Shown piece by piece: positions 48,901-57,103 of a stretch of 64,000 nt of DNA. The position numbers were made by a program, and so were the translations under genes. The stretch spans positions 372,001 through 436,000 of the forward strand of contig JASANH010001234.1 of the NCBI GenBank assembly GCA_030248295.1, read 5' to 3'. The notes below the pieces were generated by a model. That model was not told where the DNA came from and did no database searches. It was given only the letters and a program-made list of their open reading frames with translations. Position 1 is the stretch's first letter. Every line of letters begins with the position of its first letter. This DNA is from Mesodorylaimus sp. YZB2_4 (taxonomy: Eukaryota > Nematoda > Enoplea > Dorylaimida > Dorylaimidae).

Positions 48901-49004
48901 TGTTGGAGACGATCATCAAACTGTCTGAGAAGCTTACTCGAAGTCAGTGTGCTGAATTGCAGAAGGCTTTGGAAAATCGCAGAAACCAATCGGAAAAGCG
49001 ATGA
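27924..49004 (+). CDS. ACC: Acetyl-CoA carboxylase (multidomain, animal type)
   Basis: Makes malonyl-CoA, the first committed step of fatty-acid synthesis. Exons: 27924-29167, 29219-29290, 29343-29438, 29794-29901, 30138-30276, 30328-30466, 30636-30827, 30880-31088, 32716-32826, 32877-33086, 33334-33670, 33724-33886, 34167-34317, 34673-34776, 35180-35261, 35313-35524, 35752-35880, 35930-36020, 36081-36302, 39389-39609, 39661-41644, 42713-43116, 44890-45716, 46321-46498, 47569-47851, 48415-48582, 48689-48825, 48875-49004; 2,780 residues. Biotin carboxylase starts at [13 protein letters not shown] and has the ATP-grasp loop GGGGKGIR and [13 protein letters not shown]. The biotin carrier has EVMKM with Lys1221 (codon 35843-35845). 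The central domains fill the 1,984-base exon. Carboxyltransferase has [15 protein letters not shown] and [12 protein letters not shown]. About 550 residues precede the first domain, far more than in vertebrate ACC1, and are Ala/Pro/Lys/Thr-rich. No MRPSMSGLHL-type AMPK site is seen. A shorter start at 30220 (MASTPEEF) is possible. Confidence 0.95.
28404..28960 (+). repeat. Coding tandem repeat in the carboxylase N-terminal extension
   Basis: Three in-frame units, beginning near 28404, 28623 and 28797. Each encodes a version of [20 protein letters not shown] followed by [20 protein letters not shown]. Units 1 and 2 are nearly identical at base level over about 110 bases, which indicates recent duplication. 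Unit 3 is diverged. Confidence 0.85.
29505..29765. mobile_element. Small non-autonomous inverted-repeat element
   Basis: Fills most of carboxylase intron 3. The left arm GCAAAATTTAAATTTCCCGC (29511-29530) and the right arm GCGGGAAATTCAAATTTTGC (29741-29760) match at 19 of 20 bases as inverted repeats, with CCGCTTAT / ATAAGCGG inside. No clear target duplication. Confidence 0.65.
31089..32715 (+). other. Carboxylase intron inflated by repeats
   Basis: 1.6-kb intron. Contains family D (32117-32430) and, at 32640-32690, a tRNA-like block (GATTCGAACCTGGGACC) shared with 53815-53850. Within the intron, 31675-31740 and 31950-32010 share the blocks CTCGTCTAGCAATTGTTCCC, CAG.CCTATCCTA and GATGGCCGTCC, a direct repeat. 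Confidence 0.6.
32117..32430 (+). repeat. Interspersed repeat family D
   Basis: Longest copy, inside a carboxylase intron. Contains GACCCTATCTTGCCATCGAC, CGGGTACCCC and AGTTGAACCCAGGCCGACC. Confidence 0.7.
33231..33287. repeat. 18-bp perfect hairpin
   Basis: Arms 33231-33248 (GTCTTCCTGATGTTTCAC) and 33270-33287 are exact reverse complements, with a 21-base loop. It lies in a carboxylase intron, about 45 bases before the next exon. Confidence 0.85.
33928..33996. repeat. 29-bp perfect hairpin (CCCGCCATTTT fold-back)
   Basis: Arms 33928-33956 and 33968-33996 are exact inverted repeats starting TTCCCGCCATTTTGTAGATT, with an 11-base loop. Half-copies of the same word occur at 34886-34905, 38475-38490, 30550-30590 and 29741-29760. 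Confidence 0.9.
34486..34576. repeat. 36-37-bp near-perfect hairpin
   Basis: Arms 34486-34522 and 34541-34576 (GTACTGCAC.ACCATAC.GTG...) differ by one indel and one mismatch, around an 18-base CA-rich loop, in a carboxylase intron. Two tRNA-like GGTTCGATTCC words flank it (34437 and 34613). Confidence 0.85.
34945..35101 (-). mobile_element. tRNA-derived SINE (family A)
   Basis: Minus-strand copy in a carboxylase intron with intact B-box (GGTTCGACTCC on the minus strand) and ATGACATGA tail. Confidence 0.75.
36343..36440 (-). mobile_element. tRNA-derived SINE (family A), partial
   Basis: Minus-strand tail, body and B-box region; the A-box half is missing where family D begins. Confidence 0.65.
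36432..36715 (+). repeat. Interspersed repeat family D
   Basis: Contains the GACCCTATCTTGCCATCGAC and AGACCCGGATTACAGAGCCT blocks and the 'GGCCGACCCGTTT' end. Confidence 0.7.
36893..37050 (+). mobile_element. tRNA-derived SINE (family A)
   Basis: Plus-strand copy showing A-box GTGGCCTACCGGGTTAAGG, B-box GGTTCGACTCC, body with AGCCCTCGA and tail ATAAAGCATGACATGACA. Confidence 0.8.
37080..38595. mobile_element. 1.5-kb TIR element with an 8-bp target duplication
   Basis: Begins CCAGGTCCGACCGATA and ends with its exact reverse complement. It is flanked by identical 8-mers CTGTCTAG (37072-37079 and 38596-38603). Subterminal ATCGGCCGATA-type repeats follow each end. There is no ORF longer than about 76 codons, so it is non-autonomous. 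An 8-bp duplication fits hAT-like (or P-like) transposition; class assignment is inference. Confidence 0.88.
41645..42712 (+). other. 1.1-kb carboxylase intron with a family E copy
   Basis: Contains family E at about 42137-42420. The remainder has no recognised element. Confidence 0.55.
42137..42420 (+). repeat. Interspersed repeat family E
   Basis: Best match to the copy at 1185-1470, same orientation. Confidence 0.7.
43195..43457 (+). repeat. Interspersed repeat family C
   Basis: Contains 'GTCAACCTCTCGGGTTGA', 'GTTTCAG' and 'CGGTTGGCCCCATTCTCTCC'. MITE F inserted at or just past its 3' end. Confidence 0.65.
43466..44159. mobile_element. MITE family F, 694 bp, with perfect 8-bp target duplication
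   Basis: Left end TAGCGTTCGTTCGGGATC is the exact inverted repeat of the right end (44142-44159). Flanking 8-mers GTGTGGAG at 43458-43465 and 44160-44167 are identical. Both inner ends carry arrays of CGGGATCGGGAT. The core shares long stretches with 27135-27310. No meaningful ORF. Confidence 0.9.
44670..44850 (+). repeat. Interspersed repeat family C
   Basis: Shares 'GAGAATAATCGATCCCTC', 'GATGTTTCAGCC', 'GTAGTCGCAAG'-like and 'CAGTCGGCCGCATTCTC' with the other copies. Confidence 0.65.
45735..45903 (+). mobile_element. tRNA-derived SINE (family A)
   Basis: Plus-strand copy with A-box TGGCCTAGCGGTTAAGG, B-box GTTCGACTACC and tail ATAAAGTATGACAAGACATG. Confidence 0.8.
45920..46142 (+). repeat. 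Family B repeat with an embedded MITE F fragment
   Basis: Begins with a family B start (CTACTGGAGGGAGTGAC) and ends with its reverse complement (GTCACTCCCTCATACGGACC), so this copy is folded back. A MITE F end (GATCC.GAACGAACGCTA) lies at 45951-46003. Confidence 0.6.
46505..46720 (+). repeat. Interspersed repeat family C
   Basis: Has 'GTCAACCTCTCGGGTTGATG', 'CAGCCGCAGGTGTAGTCGCA' and 'CAGTCGGCCACACTCC'. Confidence 0.65.
46860..47560 (+). repeat. Composite repeat block, first of two in adjacent carboxylase introns
   Basis: The unique part (46880-47120) matches 47915-48175: GATGG.ATCCTGATTCT, GACTTGAAAG.CTGC, GAAGAACTGACCTG and GTGGGAC..TTG.CC. A SINE A copy (47137-47312) separates it from a reversed family E copy (47325-47460). 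Confidence 0.65.
47137..47312 (-). mobile_element. tRNA-derived SINE (family A)
   Basis: Minus-strand copy with an expanded ATGACATGACA-type tail. Confidence 0.7.
47910..48330 (+). repeat. Composite repeat block, second copy
   Basis: Same order and orientation as 46860-47560, but without the SINE, and ending in a reversed family E copy (48185-48320). A 13-base poly-G lies near 48097. Confidence 0.65.
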
Positions 49005-49398
49005 TATGAATAGAGTTTTTATGTCATACTAATGTCAGACAGGCTCATTTTAAAGGGTACAATACTACAATGCGGTCAAAGGCTCTGGTTCGAATCCTGC
49101 TCAAGGCAAAATTTTTTTATTGAAAATATCAAATCTTTTAACGAATCTAGTAATGAAAAGACTTTGAATGATTTAGTGTGAAAGAGCATTAAAATTTTCG
49201 TGGTTATTTAGTGTTTCTGTTTTTAAGTAATTGCCCAGTAAAATTTGAATTCGCGCTGTTTCTTACTGAGCCTGCGCATCAATGCCAAATACTGTCTGCT
49301 ACATTGCGCGAAAATTCAGTTCGAACGGTTGTTCGCTGAGTTTGAGTGTGTGATTTCGGCTGGCGTTTTGTACTGAACGAGGAGTAGCGCGAGTTTTA
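49005..49398 (+). other. Intergenic region, carboxylase to PGAP1
   Basis: 393 bases between two same-strand genes. A tRNA-like word (GGTTCGAATCCTGCTC) lies at 49086-49104. I do not see a convincing AATAAA for the carboxylase. No repeat family is recognised beyond that. Confidence 0.45.
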
Positions 49399-52300
49399 AT
49401 GGCTTTTTTACTTAATAAATTAATAAATAAATTGTTCGATACGTTTTCGTTAGCATGTGCTATAGCGCTGGCTGCGTCGCTGTATGCTTATATTTATAAA
49501 ATTCCGGAAAATCGATGCGAGATGACGTACATGTATCAATTGCCGGAATACATCGTAAGTTTGGATTTACGTTTGGCCTCTTAATGTACAAGTAAACGCT
49601 TAATTTAAGGAAATTCCGCTGCCGAAAAAAGTTAGGACGGCTTTTCCAAATTACGGATTGTACGTGTACGGAGAAGGGTAAGTTTTCTGAGACCTGCCAA
49701 GCAAAATAGCAACGTTTTTTTGATTTTAGAAAATATGCAGCTGAATTGAAGTAAGTAGCGTGTAGCAAAATAGGAACGTAGTACGATCGCTCGTGTTTTA
49801 GAGAAGGGCGATTACGTGGCATTCCCGTTCTGTTCATTCCGGGCAATGCCGGAAGTCATCGTCAAGTGCGTTCCCTTGCTTCGGTATCGATGAGTAAGAC
49901 GGAACGGTATGGGATTACGCAAGGTAACATTCCAGTATTCAATTATTTTTCGATCGATTTTAATGAAGTAAGCTGTTTGAAATGCGAAGACTACGTCTAT
50001 GATGATATTGGTTTGTTTTCAGGAATTGTCGGGATTGTATGGCGGTTATTTGGAAAGGCATACTGAATTCACGGCCAAATGCGTGGAAAAGATTATGTCC
50101 TTGTACAAAGATGTGCCGAGACCGCCGAAATCTCTGATCGTCGTGGGACATTCAATGGTAAGATCTGAAGTCGGCGCAAGTTCTCACAGATTTTGTCTTT
50201 AAAAAAGTAGTGCAATCGAATTTCAAATTTTCAGGGTGGAATCATTGCTCGAGGACTGTTCTCCACTTACAACTTTTCGTCGTCTTTGATAAACGTTGTG
50301 ATCACATTGGCGACCCCGCATTTCGCTCCTGGTAAGAATATTTTGCGTTTTTTTCCTTTTCTTACGATTTTTAAAAAGTTTGTTGCAGTTTTTGTATTCG
50401 ATCGGGCCATGGATCGATATTACGATAATATAAGCAAATATTGGTGGGAAAATATGAACGAAACATTGGCGAATGTTACCGTTCTGTCGGTGGGAGGCGG
50501 TGAACGTGATATCCTTGTACGATCGGAGTTGACGAAATTCGAAAATCGATTGAAATCGGCCGTTTTCAAGAAGAATCAAAATAATTCGGGTCTTGTGCTA
50601 TTTGAAACGTTGGCGACGAAAGTACCGTGGGTTTGGGCGACGACGGATCACCTATGCATCGTATGGTGTAAGCAATTGGTGCTGGCCACAGTTCGAGCAT
50701 TGTTCGATATGAAAGAGACCATGACGAACGAGACTGCCATGTCGTTGCATGGAAAACGCCCGGGTCCGGTTGCGGCTTCGTTTAGTCGAGATCCGAATAT
50801 TCATCGGAAAGCGATTAGTCATCATTTTTTCCAACGCAAAGATTGGAGGAAAAACGAGAAAGCAAAGCTCGAACACAAAACCAGAATCGATGACGAAAAG
50901 AAAATGCGTGAAAGCCGTTGGTTCAAGTTGTCAGAGGTAAGGACGGGAGTGGAGGGAGGGTGGGTAATTCTCTCCATGCACAAGAGTAGGCACAGGTCAA
51001 GGTCGGGCATGGGTGCAGGGACACGTACAACACGACTAGTATGATACCTGTGCAGAGGTCGAGCCGAGGTCGAATCCTTGGGTTGTCCTATCCTGACCAG
51101 AAGGATGGCTCAAGCCACTAGGATTACCCCTCGCTGAGTTTATTAGCCACACCAAGAGGGTTGTGTAGACTCTTAATTTGGGGAGAAGCCACACGCGTCA
51201 GCCGTCAAAGGGGTTCTGACGGACCTGAGACCGAAGTGCTCACAGAGCAGTCCAAACCAGTCCTCTACCCATACCTGCAAACCAACCCAGACACCCGACC
51301 TCGGCCTCGTGATGGCCTAGGAGTATCAGACCGGCTCCTTGAACCAGCGCTGATAAGCCGGAGAGAATAGTCCATGTCTATTACAGAGGTAGTGACCTGT
51401 GGAGCTTTTGCACCGCGCCAATAACCCCAGGGCAGCCAGGTCTTCCGATCTAGTCAATGGCTGAAACATCACTCTGACAGGTGATGCTCCCAGCTGGAGA
51501 CTCCGTGCAGAGTATCGATTGCCGGTCAGGCCCTCTGGCACGGTCAAGTGCTGGGTTAATTTATTTGACAGACAAAGACAGAGTGCCCTCTCGCTCGGAG
51601 TCTAGGAAAATAATATTTACAAGGGAAATATAAAAAATTTCTTGCGTTCATGTGGGCGTCTAGTGAATTTAAGGAAAAATTGCAAAAGTTGATAGTTCCA
51701 GTTGCAAATAAAGGCAAAGTTCATACAAGGATGAAAAACTTGGGAATTCGAAAAATGCCTGGGAAACCAGGAGATACAGGAATTTTGCAATCAAAGTCAG
51801 GGAGAACTGTGAGCGACTGCATTTGAAGGCTTGAAATTTTCCATTCCCGCATTTTGTGTGACCTTTTTTGACCCTATCCTGGTCGCTCCAGGGGGTGCCT
51901 TTTCTTATGGGCGAGGGACTTGTTGGTTAACCCTGTCTTGCCATCGACTAGGGTCAATCCGGGATGCTGGCAAGAATGCGCGTTAGTCGTACCCCTCGAT
52001 GTCCATACCCAACACTTGCCCCCTGAGAGGAACTGGATTCGAGAGCCCGCCCCATATGGCGTCTACTGGAGGGATGAAGGGTGAGTCACTGACCACTAGG
52101 CGGCGTCTGAGAGCTTCACCATGTTCTCAGACGAGCAAAGTTGAACCCCGGCCGACTAGCCGAGGGCTCCTTGAACCAGTGCACTGATAGGCTGGAGAGA
52201 TTAGTTCATGCCTAACTTAACATAGATCCGTGCTAAACTAGCTTCTGCCAGGCCTGTCCTTAGCTTCAAGCACCACCTGTTTATGTTTCACCACATCACT

Positions 52301-54794
52301 AAACGTAGGTATGCGCACAGTGGGAGGGGGGCAATTATCGAGCTCTCACCCCTCACTGCGCGTCTGGTTTGACTCCCACCTGGCCTGATGTAGGAAATGT
52401 TCTTTTTCCCTCGCCTGCACACTTACTACTGGACTTCTTTATAGATAATTCGCAATTACGCTCATTTTATGCCTAGCATATGCCTGGCTTATATTTGCGT
52501 GTTATTGGTATTTGGTAAGTTGGCTCAGACTGGGATTGTAGGATGGAATTAAAGGGTTTGTTTTCAGATTGTCATGCGAAGGGGATCTTGTACAGGGTGG
52601 CTCAATATAAGTTTATTCGTGTGGTGGGGTTTTTCCTGCTGGGTTATCTTATTACGTGCAAGTAAGCGCACAATGGCATTGAAGAGTCGGTCTAATTGAA
52701 TTGCCATTTTAGGATCATGAAAGAGGACGATTTTGTGCCGGCGTTGGCGGCTGTTGGTATGGCGTATGGGATGTTTTCGGTGATCAACTTCTTGGCCTAT
52801 GCTGTATTGGTTGCGATTGACTTTTCCGGGTGAGGCTTCTGATTTGTCTGCCAGTTTTCATCAAGGAAGCAGTAAAGGGCCGGCACTGATTATGTAGGAA
52901 ACAGTAGGTTTAGATTATGAACTTTTCAGTTGGTTTCGCCCTTGCGAGAAATGTCGCCATGTGCTCTGTTGAGGGTCAGTGTAAAAAAGGATATTGATAT
53001 GCTTGCATCAGATCCGTCGGTTTGATGTTTCAGCTGTGTTTCACTTTAAATTCCATTTTTTAGAAGTTTTTTGTGGAGCGACTTTTGTTTCTCGATTTTT
53101 CCATTTTGTGAGAGATTATCCATTGTGACAGCGTTTTCCTTTGTGTGGGAGGTTATGGACGGCGATGTTTGGGGAGGGGGTCCAAATAGACCAACCTGGT
53201 GTTGAGGGTGGAAGGTGGGATATGCAAGTTGGTGTTTGCAGATTTGACTACTGGGATCCTCGACTGGATTTCCTTTGGTTTATAATTATTTCTGTGCTGA
53301 TGGCTGTGACGTCCTGGTTCAGTTGGTCGTTGATTGCTTTGGCCTGGTTGGTCATACTGGCGTTCAGGATTCAGGTATGTGCGGTGGAATGGGCTTGGAA
53401 TATGATTGACTGAACTGGGGTGTTTTCTAGGCTTATACGACGGATTTCGAGGACCTGGCTTCGAGGAGGCTGGCCCGACTGATAACTCAAACGGGATTGG
53501 TCCTGGCGTGTATGATGGCGCCGTGGGCGGTTGTGCTGATAAAGAATTTCAGGTAAGTGGATAGTGCATGCAGTGAACGAGCCAGTTCTCTGTGCCCCCC
53601 TCCCACACACACACACAAAGGGGGAGCTGAAGCTGCTTTCGTAGTTGCTCTAACAGGGTCAAGGCAGACCAGGCTGTCCAAGCTCGCTCAGCGAAGTGCT
53701 GGTCCCTGTTTATCTACTTTCTTTAATAAACTGGGACCAGCACTGCGCCCAAGAACTGTTAGGTTTGACAGTGGCGGCTAGGCTCAGTTTTTTAACTTAC
53801 GAAGAAGAAATCAGGTGCCTGGGTATTCGAACCTGGGACCGCTATTGGCCAGCTATCGTCTTACCGCCACCCATCGGGGAACTGGCAAGCGAGGTCTGCC
53901 GCGAGTGCTAGCGGGTGTGTCTCAGCGGGGAGGGGCTGCCGGATGAGTCTTTGGGACTCCGTTTGTCCATATTGGCCACTGGCCGTGTGAGGTCGTGGCC
54001 TAGCGGGTTAAGGCGTCTGCCTCTCACGCTAGGGGGAGAGTTCGACTCCTGTCCAAGTAAAAAAATGATTGATGTGTTCCTCAGCCCTCGAGTGGCCCTG
54101 TAGTGCCTGGCTATGGATAAAGCATGGCATGACTGGCTGACGGGTCTCCGGGTTTCCATGAAGGGGCCAAAGGGTAGTCACAGAGTTGACACTGGGTTTG
54201 ATGCTTAATACGGCCAGCGTTGATGGGGCGCCAACTCTGTACCCCTGTCTCCGAGGACGGTCGCTCGCCCTATCCGCCTTTGCTGGGTATCAGCTGTGTG
54301 CCTGCTGCCAGTCTGCCAATGAGACGCTCGGAGGGGATTCAGTTTGCGAGCAAGCCGCCCCTTGGCGTTTGGGCGGGATGGTGAACTGTTGACTGGTGCG
54401 AGGGGTGGGTGGTACAGGGACGCGTTTGTTTCGTTGCATCATAATGTCAATTCAGGAATGGAGGAACAACTTTGCCGCACGATCCCGCCTTGGTACCATC
54501 GGTGTTATGGCTATTGTCAAATTTATTTTATGAGCGATTCGAAGCTCATAGTTGGAAGTGAGTTGGTTTTTGGTGTTTAGATTGTTGAGGCAAATAGGCA
54601 GATGGGGTGATGGGGATGCGTCTGGTCTGGTATGTTGTGATCGTTTCAGACTGTCGGTGATACCGTGCGTGGTGGGCATAGTGGCGATTGGATTTGGCGA
54701 CAAGCTGTACGTGACGGCGTATTGTTGTAGCGTATTGTTAGGATTTTACTCAAGTGCTGGCGGCTTGACGGTGTCGTTGAGCGAAGTTGACTGA
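49399..54794 (+). CDS. PGAP1: GPI inositol-deacylase (PGAP1)
   Basis: ER membrane lipase that removes the inositol acyl chain from GPI-anchored proteins. Exons: 49399-49554, 49610-49677, 49730-49750, 49802-49967, 50023-50157, 50235-50331, 50389-50936, 52445-52514, 52568-52661, 52713-52829, 53064-53144, 53242-53374, 53431-53552, 54456-54557, 54650-54794; 684 residues. An N-terminal membrane anchor (about residues 15-36) is followed by the PGAP1 domain: IPVLFIPGNAGSHRQVRS, VNFNEEL-like IDFNEELSGLYGG, nucleophile Ser181 in GHSMGG (split by the intron at 50158), ATPHFAP, and the catalytic-His block TDHLCIVWCKQLV. Exons 8-15 encode about seven hydrophobic spans. Animal PGAP1 is about 900 residues; here the luminal region between the lipase and the membrane part is missing from the model. 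Exon 53064-53144 has a weak donor and is the least certain. AATAAA at 54890-54895. Confidence 0.88.
51370..51545 (+). repeat. Interspersed repeat family B
   Basis: Full-length copy: GGAGCTTTTGCACCGCGCCA, CAGGTCTTCCGATCTAG, GAAACATCACTCTGACAGG, GAGTATCGATTGCCGGTC. Confidence 0.7.
51880..52200 (+). repeat. Interspersed repeat family D
   Basis: GTCTTGCCATCGACTAGGGT, GGGTGAGTCACTGACC and AGTTGAACCCCGGCCGACTA blocks match the other three copies. Confidence 0.7.
53990..54132 (+). mobile_element. tRNA-derived SINE (family A)
   Basis: Clean plus-strand copy: A-box TGGCCTAGCGGGTTAAGG, B-box GTTCGACTCC, CCCTCGAGTGG body, ATAAAGCATGGCATGAC tail. Confidence 0.8.
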
Positions 54795-55180
54795 TTAGTG
54801 CTTGCATAGCGTCCTTTAGTGTATAGAGTCTCGTTTTTGTACAGCGGGTTCACTGGTACCGCCTACTCGCGCTCGTTCAAGTGGCAGTGAATAAAAGAAG
54901 GGAATTTGGGAGCGAATGATGTTTGTACGATCTGAATATTCTGCTTCATAGCAGACCACAGCCAAGGCTGGCACGGCGCCCTCGCCAACCAGCGAGCCGT
55001 AACTATTTGCGCAATGTCGCCGAGACGGTTTGGGCCAGTCTGTATTGTATTGTCCACCTGCTTTATTTAAAACTGTCAAATAGCGCCCGAGCAGCCGACT
55101 GGCCTGATTATGCTCCATTCCAACCGACGCTAAACAGTTCACTCGAACCCGACTCCCATCACTGATCTCCCGTGCCCGCA
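54795..55180 (+). other. Intergenic region, PGAP1 to the secreted Cys-rich gene
   Basis: 385 bases. Holds the PGAP1 poly-A signal AATAAA (54890-54895). Nothing else recognised. Confidence 0.5.
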
Positions 55181-56750
55181 ATGGATTATCGATTTGGGTG
55201 CTTATTGGGTAAGTGCTGATGCGTGGGTGATCGGACAGTGTCTTCAACGTCTTCTGTTTCAGCTCTGCTTACGCAAATTTCGGCTCAATTCCAGCCTCAG
55301 CTACAACCGCAACCTTTCCCCAATGCTCAGCCTCTGCCACCTCAGTTCCCCAACTTCGGCACACCGCAGTCGCCGTGGGGGTCGTCCACGTTGGCCCCAG
55401 TGCCCCAGCAGTGCCCAGTGCACAGCCAGACGGCGATCAGGCAGTGCGCGCAGGAGTTGAGGGCCCTGGGAGTGTTCACACAGAATCAGGGAGAGATCGA
55501 TGCCCTGACCTGGGAGCAGATACGACGTCGATCGAGGCAGTACTTCACGCAGATATGCGAGTGAGTGTGGGGAGCTGGCAGGGGCACGTCTCCCGTCAGG
55601 GTGATGTTTCAGTCATGGACTAGGACTTAAATGGTCACCCTCGAGGAATAGCACCTGGGATAGACCCCCTTGATGGTACTTGCCCATTTCAGAGCCTACC
55701 GAAGATTCGAGCAGTGCGCGCAGCCGCACAAACCCTTCTGCTGGTATGGAGAGCCGATCAAGGGCGAATTCTCAGTGGCCGCGGAGGCATTGAATTATGT
55801 GTGCGGCGAGGGATATTACGGTGAGTGACTGGGTCGTGGCCTAGCGATTAGGGCGACTGCTTCTCGCGCTGGGCAGGCGGGGGTTCGAGTACCACCTGGG
55901 TCAAAAAGTTATTGTATGTGTTCTTTAGCCCCTGAGTGGGCTGCATGGATAAGGTATGACATGACTGATCTGGCAACCAACTTAGATGCATGACCCGTCA
56001 AGGTCATGTTTCAGTCACATACCATAGGATGGCTTGGCTGGCATAACATGCCCTGCAGTACCAAAGTTTGGGCGGGCCATTGTGGTTTTTCAAGACCAGT
56101 CAGTCAGGCACCTTGGATTGCGCTCACCGCCATGAGGGCTGAGCCTGGTAAGATTGGGAGCTGGAGTGGTCAGGCTTCATCCCAGTAGGCCCACCTGGTC
56201 TGCATGCTTGAGTGGCCTTTGGTCAGTGAGTCAGGTCAGTCAGCCCTGTTGCCGCCAGGACACATTGGGCCTGCTCGTTTAGGCATGCTGAGTAACTGGG
56301 ACTGCTTCCTGCAAGCATCGACCAGAGGCGACATCATCAACTGCGAATCCCGTATCATGGCCGAAGCCCGAGCTCTGCAGGACGCCACCAACACGAACGG
56401 GGGACGGTACACATTGACCGACGATGGATCGTGCAGGTAAGAGGAGTGGCTAATCCTAGCTCGGCCAAAACAAACAAACCAGCACACCCTCTCGAATTGA
56501 GTAGTTGGCAAATAATCTTGGCTAAATATGCTCTCCGTGAAGGGTTCTGCAAGACTACATGACTTGCATCAAGCAACCCATATTCAATCAATGCGGTGCC
56601 GAAGCCTGGCGTCTCGTCCGCGAAGCAGTCCAACGTCCCACCCGCGTCTACCTGCCCTACTGCACTCTAGCCGGAGCAGCCACCATCCCGTCCATGCTCG
56701 TCATCGCACTCAGTTTCCTCTTCGTCGCAATCATCAATGCCAAGTCGTGA
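55181..56750 (+). CDS. Secreted Cys-rich protein with GPI-anchor-like tail
   Basis: Five exons: 55181-55208, 55263-55560, 55693-55820, 56283-56436, 56543-56750; 271 residues in frame. Signal peptide MDYRFGCLLALLTQISA, cut likely before QFQP. A Gln/Pro-rich stretch follows, then a helical, Cys-rich region with spaced Cys residues (QCPVHS...RQCAQEL...QICE...QCAQPHKPFCW...VCGEGYY...WDCFL...INCESR...GSCR...MTCIKQ...QCGAEAW...YCTLAG). The C-terminus is a hydrophobic tract (TIPSMLVIALSFLFVAIIN) after small residues (LAGAA), as in GPI-anchor signals. I do not recognise the family; the Cys pattern is reminiscent of nematode extracellular DUF19-like proteins, but that is weak. It lies just downstream of PGAP1, whose enzyme acts on GPI proteins; that proximity may be coincidence. 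Confidence 0.75.
55828..55967 (+). mobile_element. tRNA-derived SINE (family A)
   Basis: Plus-strand copy in an intron of the secreted gene: GTCGTGGCCTAGCGATTAGG, GGGTTCGAGTACC and a GTATGACATGAC tail. Confidence 0.75.
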
Positions 56751-57103
56751 AGTGCAACCCCCTTGTGCCTGTTACAGTGTGAAATGCAAGTGCTACTTTT
56801 CGCCATCGAAAGTAAACCAGTCTCGCCTACAATATGTGCTCCCTCCCATCCACAGCCCATCTGATCCTCAGAAACTATGCATCCATCGACCAGGCTTGTA
56901 AGGAGGGAGCTCCTGCAAGACATCCTGTACACCAGCAGCCCACCCTGCCCCCCTCCGATCAAAACAGTACATCCATAGACCAGCCCCCCCCCCCCCCCCC
57001 CTCGAAAATACTCCAACCGAGCGCTTATTTACGAACGAGTGAAATTGCAAACAGCGAAGAAATTAGATAACAGGCGTTGCATTAAATCCGAACTAAGACC
57101 CAC
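56751..57103. other. Convergent intergenic region
   Basis: 3' flanks of the secreted gene (+) and PSMD8 (-). A 17-base poly-C run lies at about 56985-57001. No canonical AATAAA was found for either gene here. Confidence 0.45.

Larger units (their letters stand above)
50937..52444 (+). other. 1.5-kb PGAP1 intron with families B and D
   Basis: Carries family B (51370-51545), family D (51880-52200), and a degraded SINE A tail near 52266-52390. I searched it for the missing luminal-domain exons and saw none. Confidence 0.6.
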
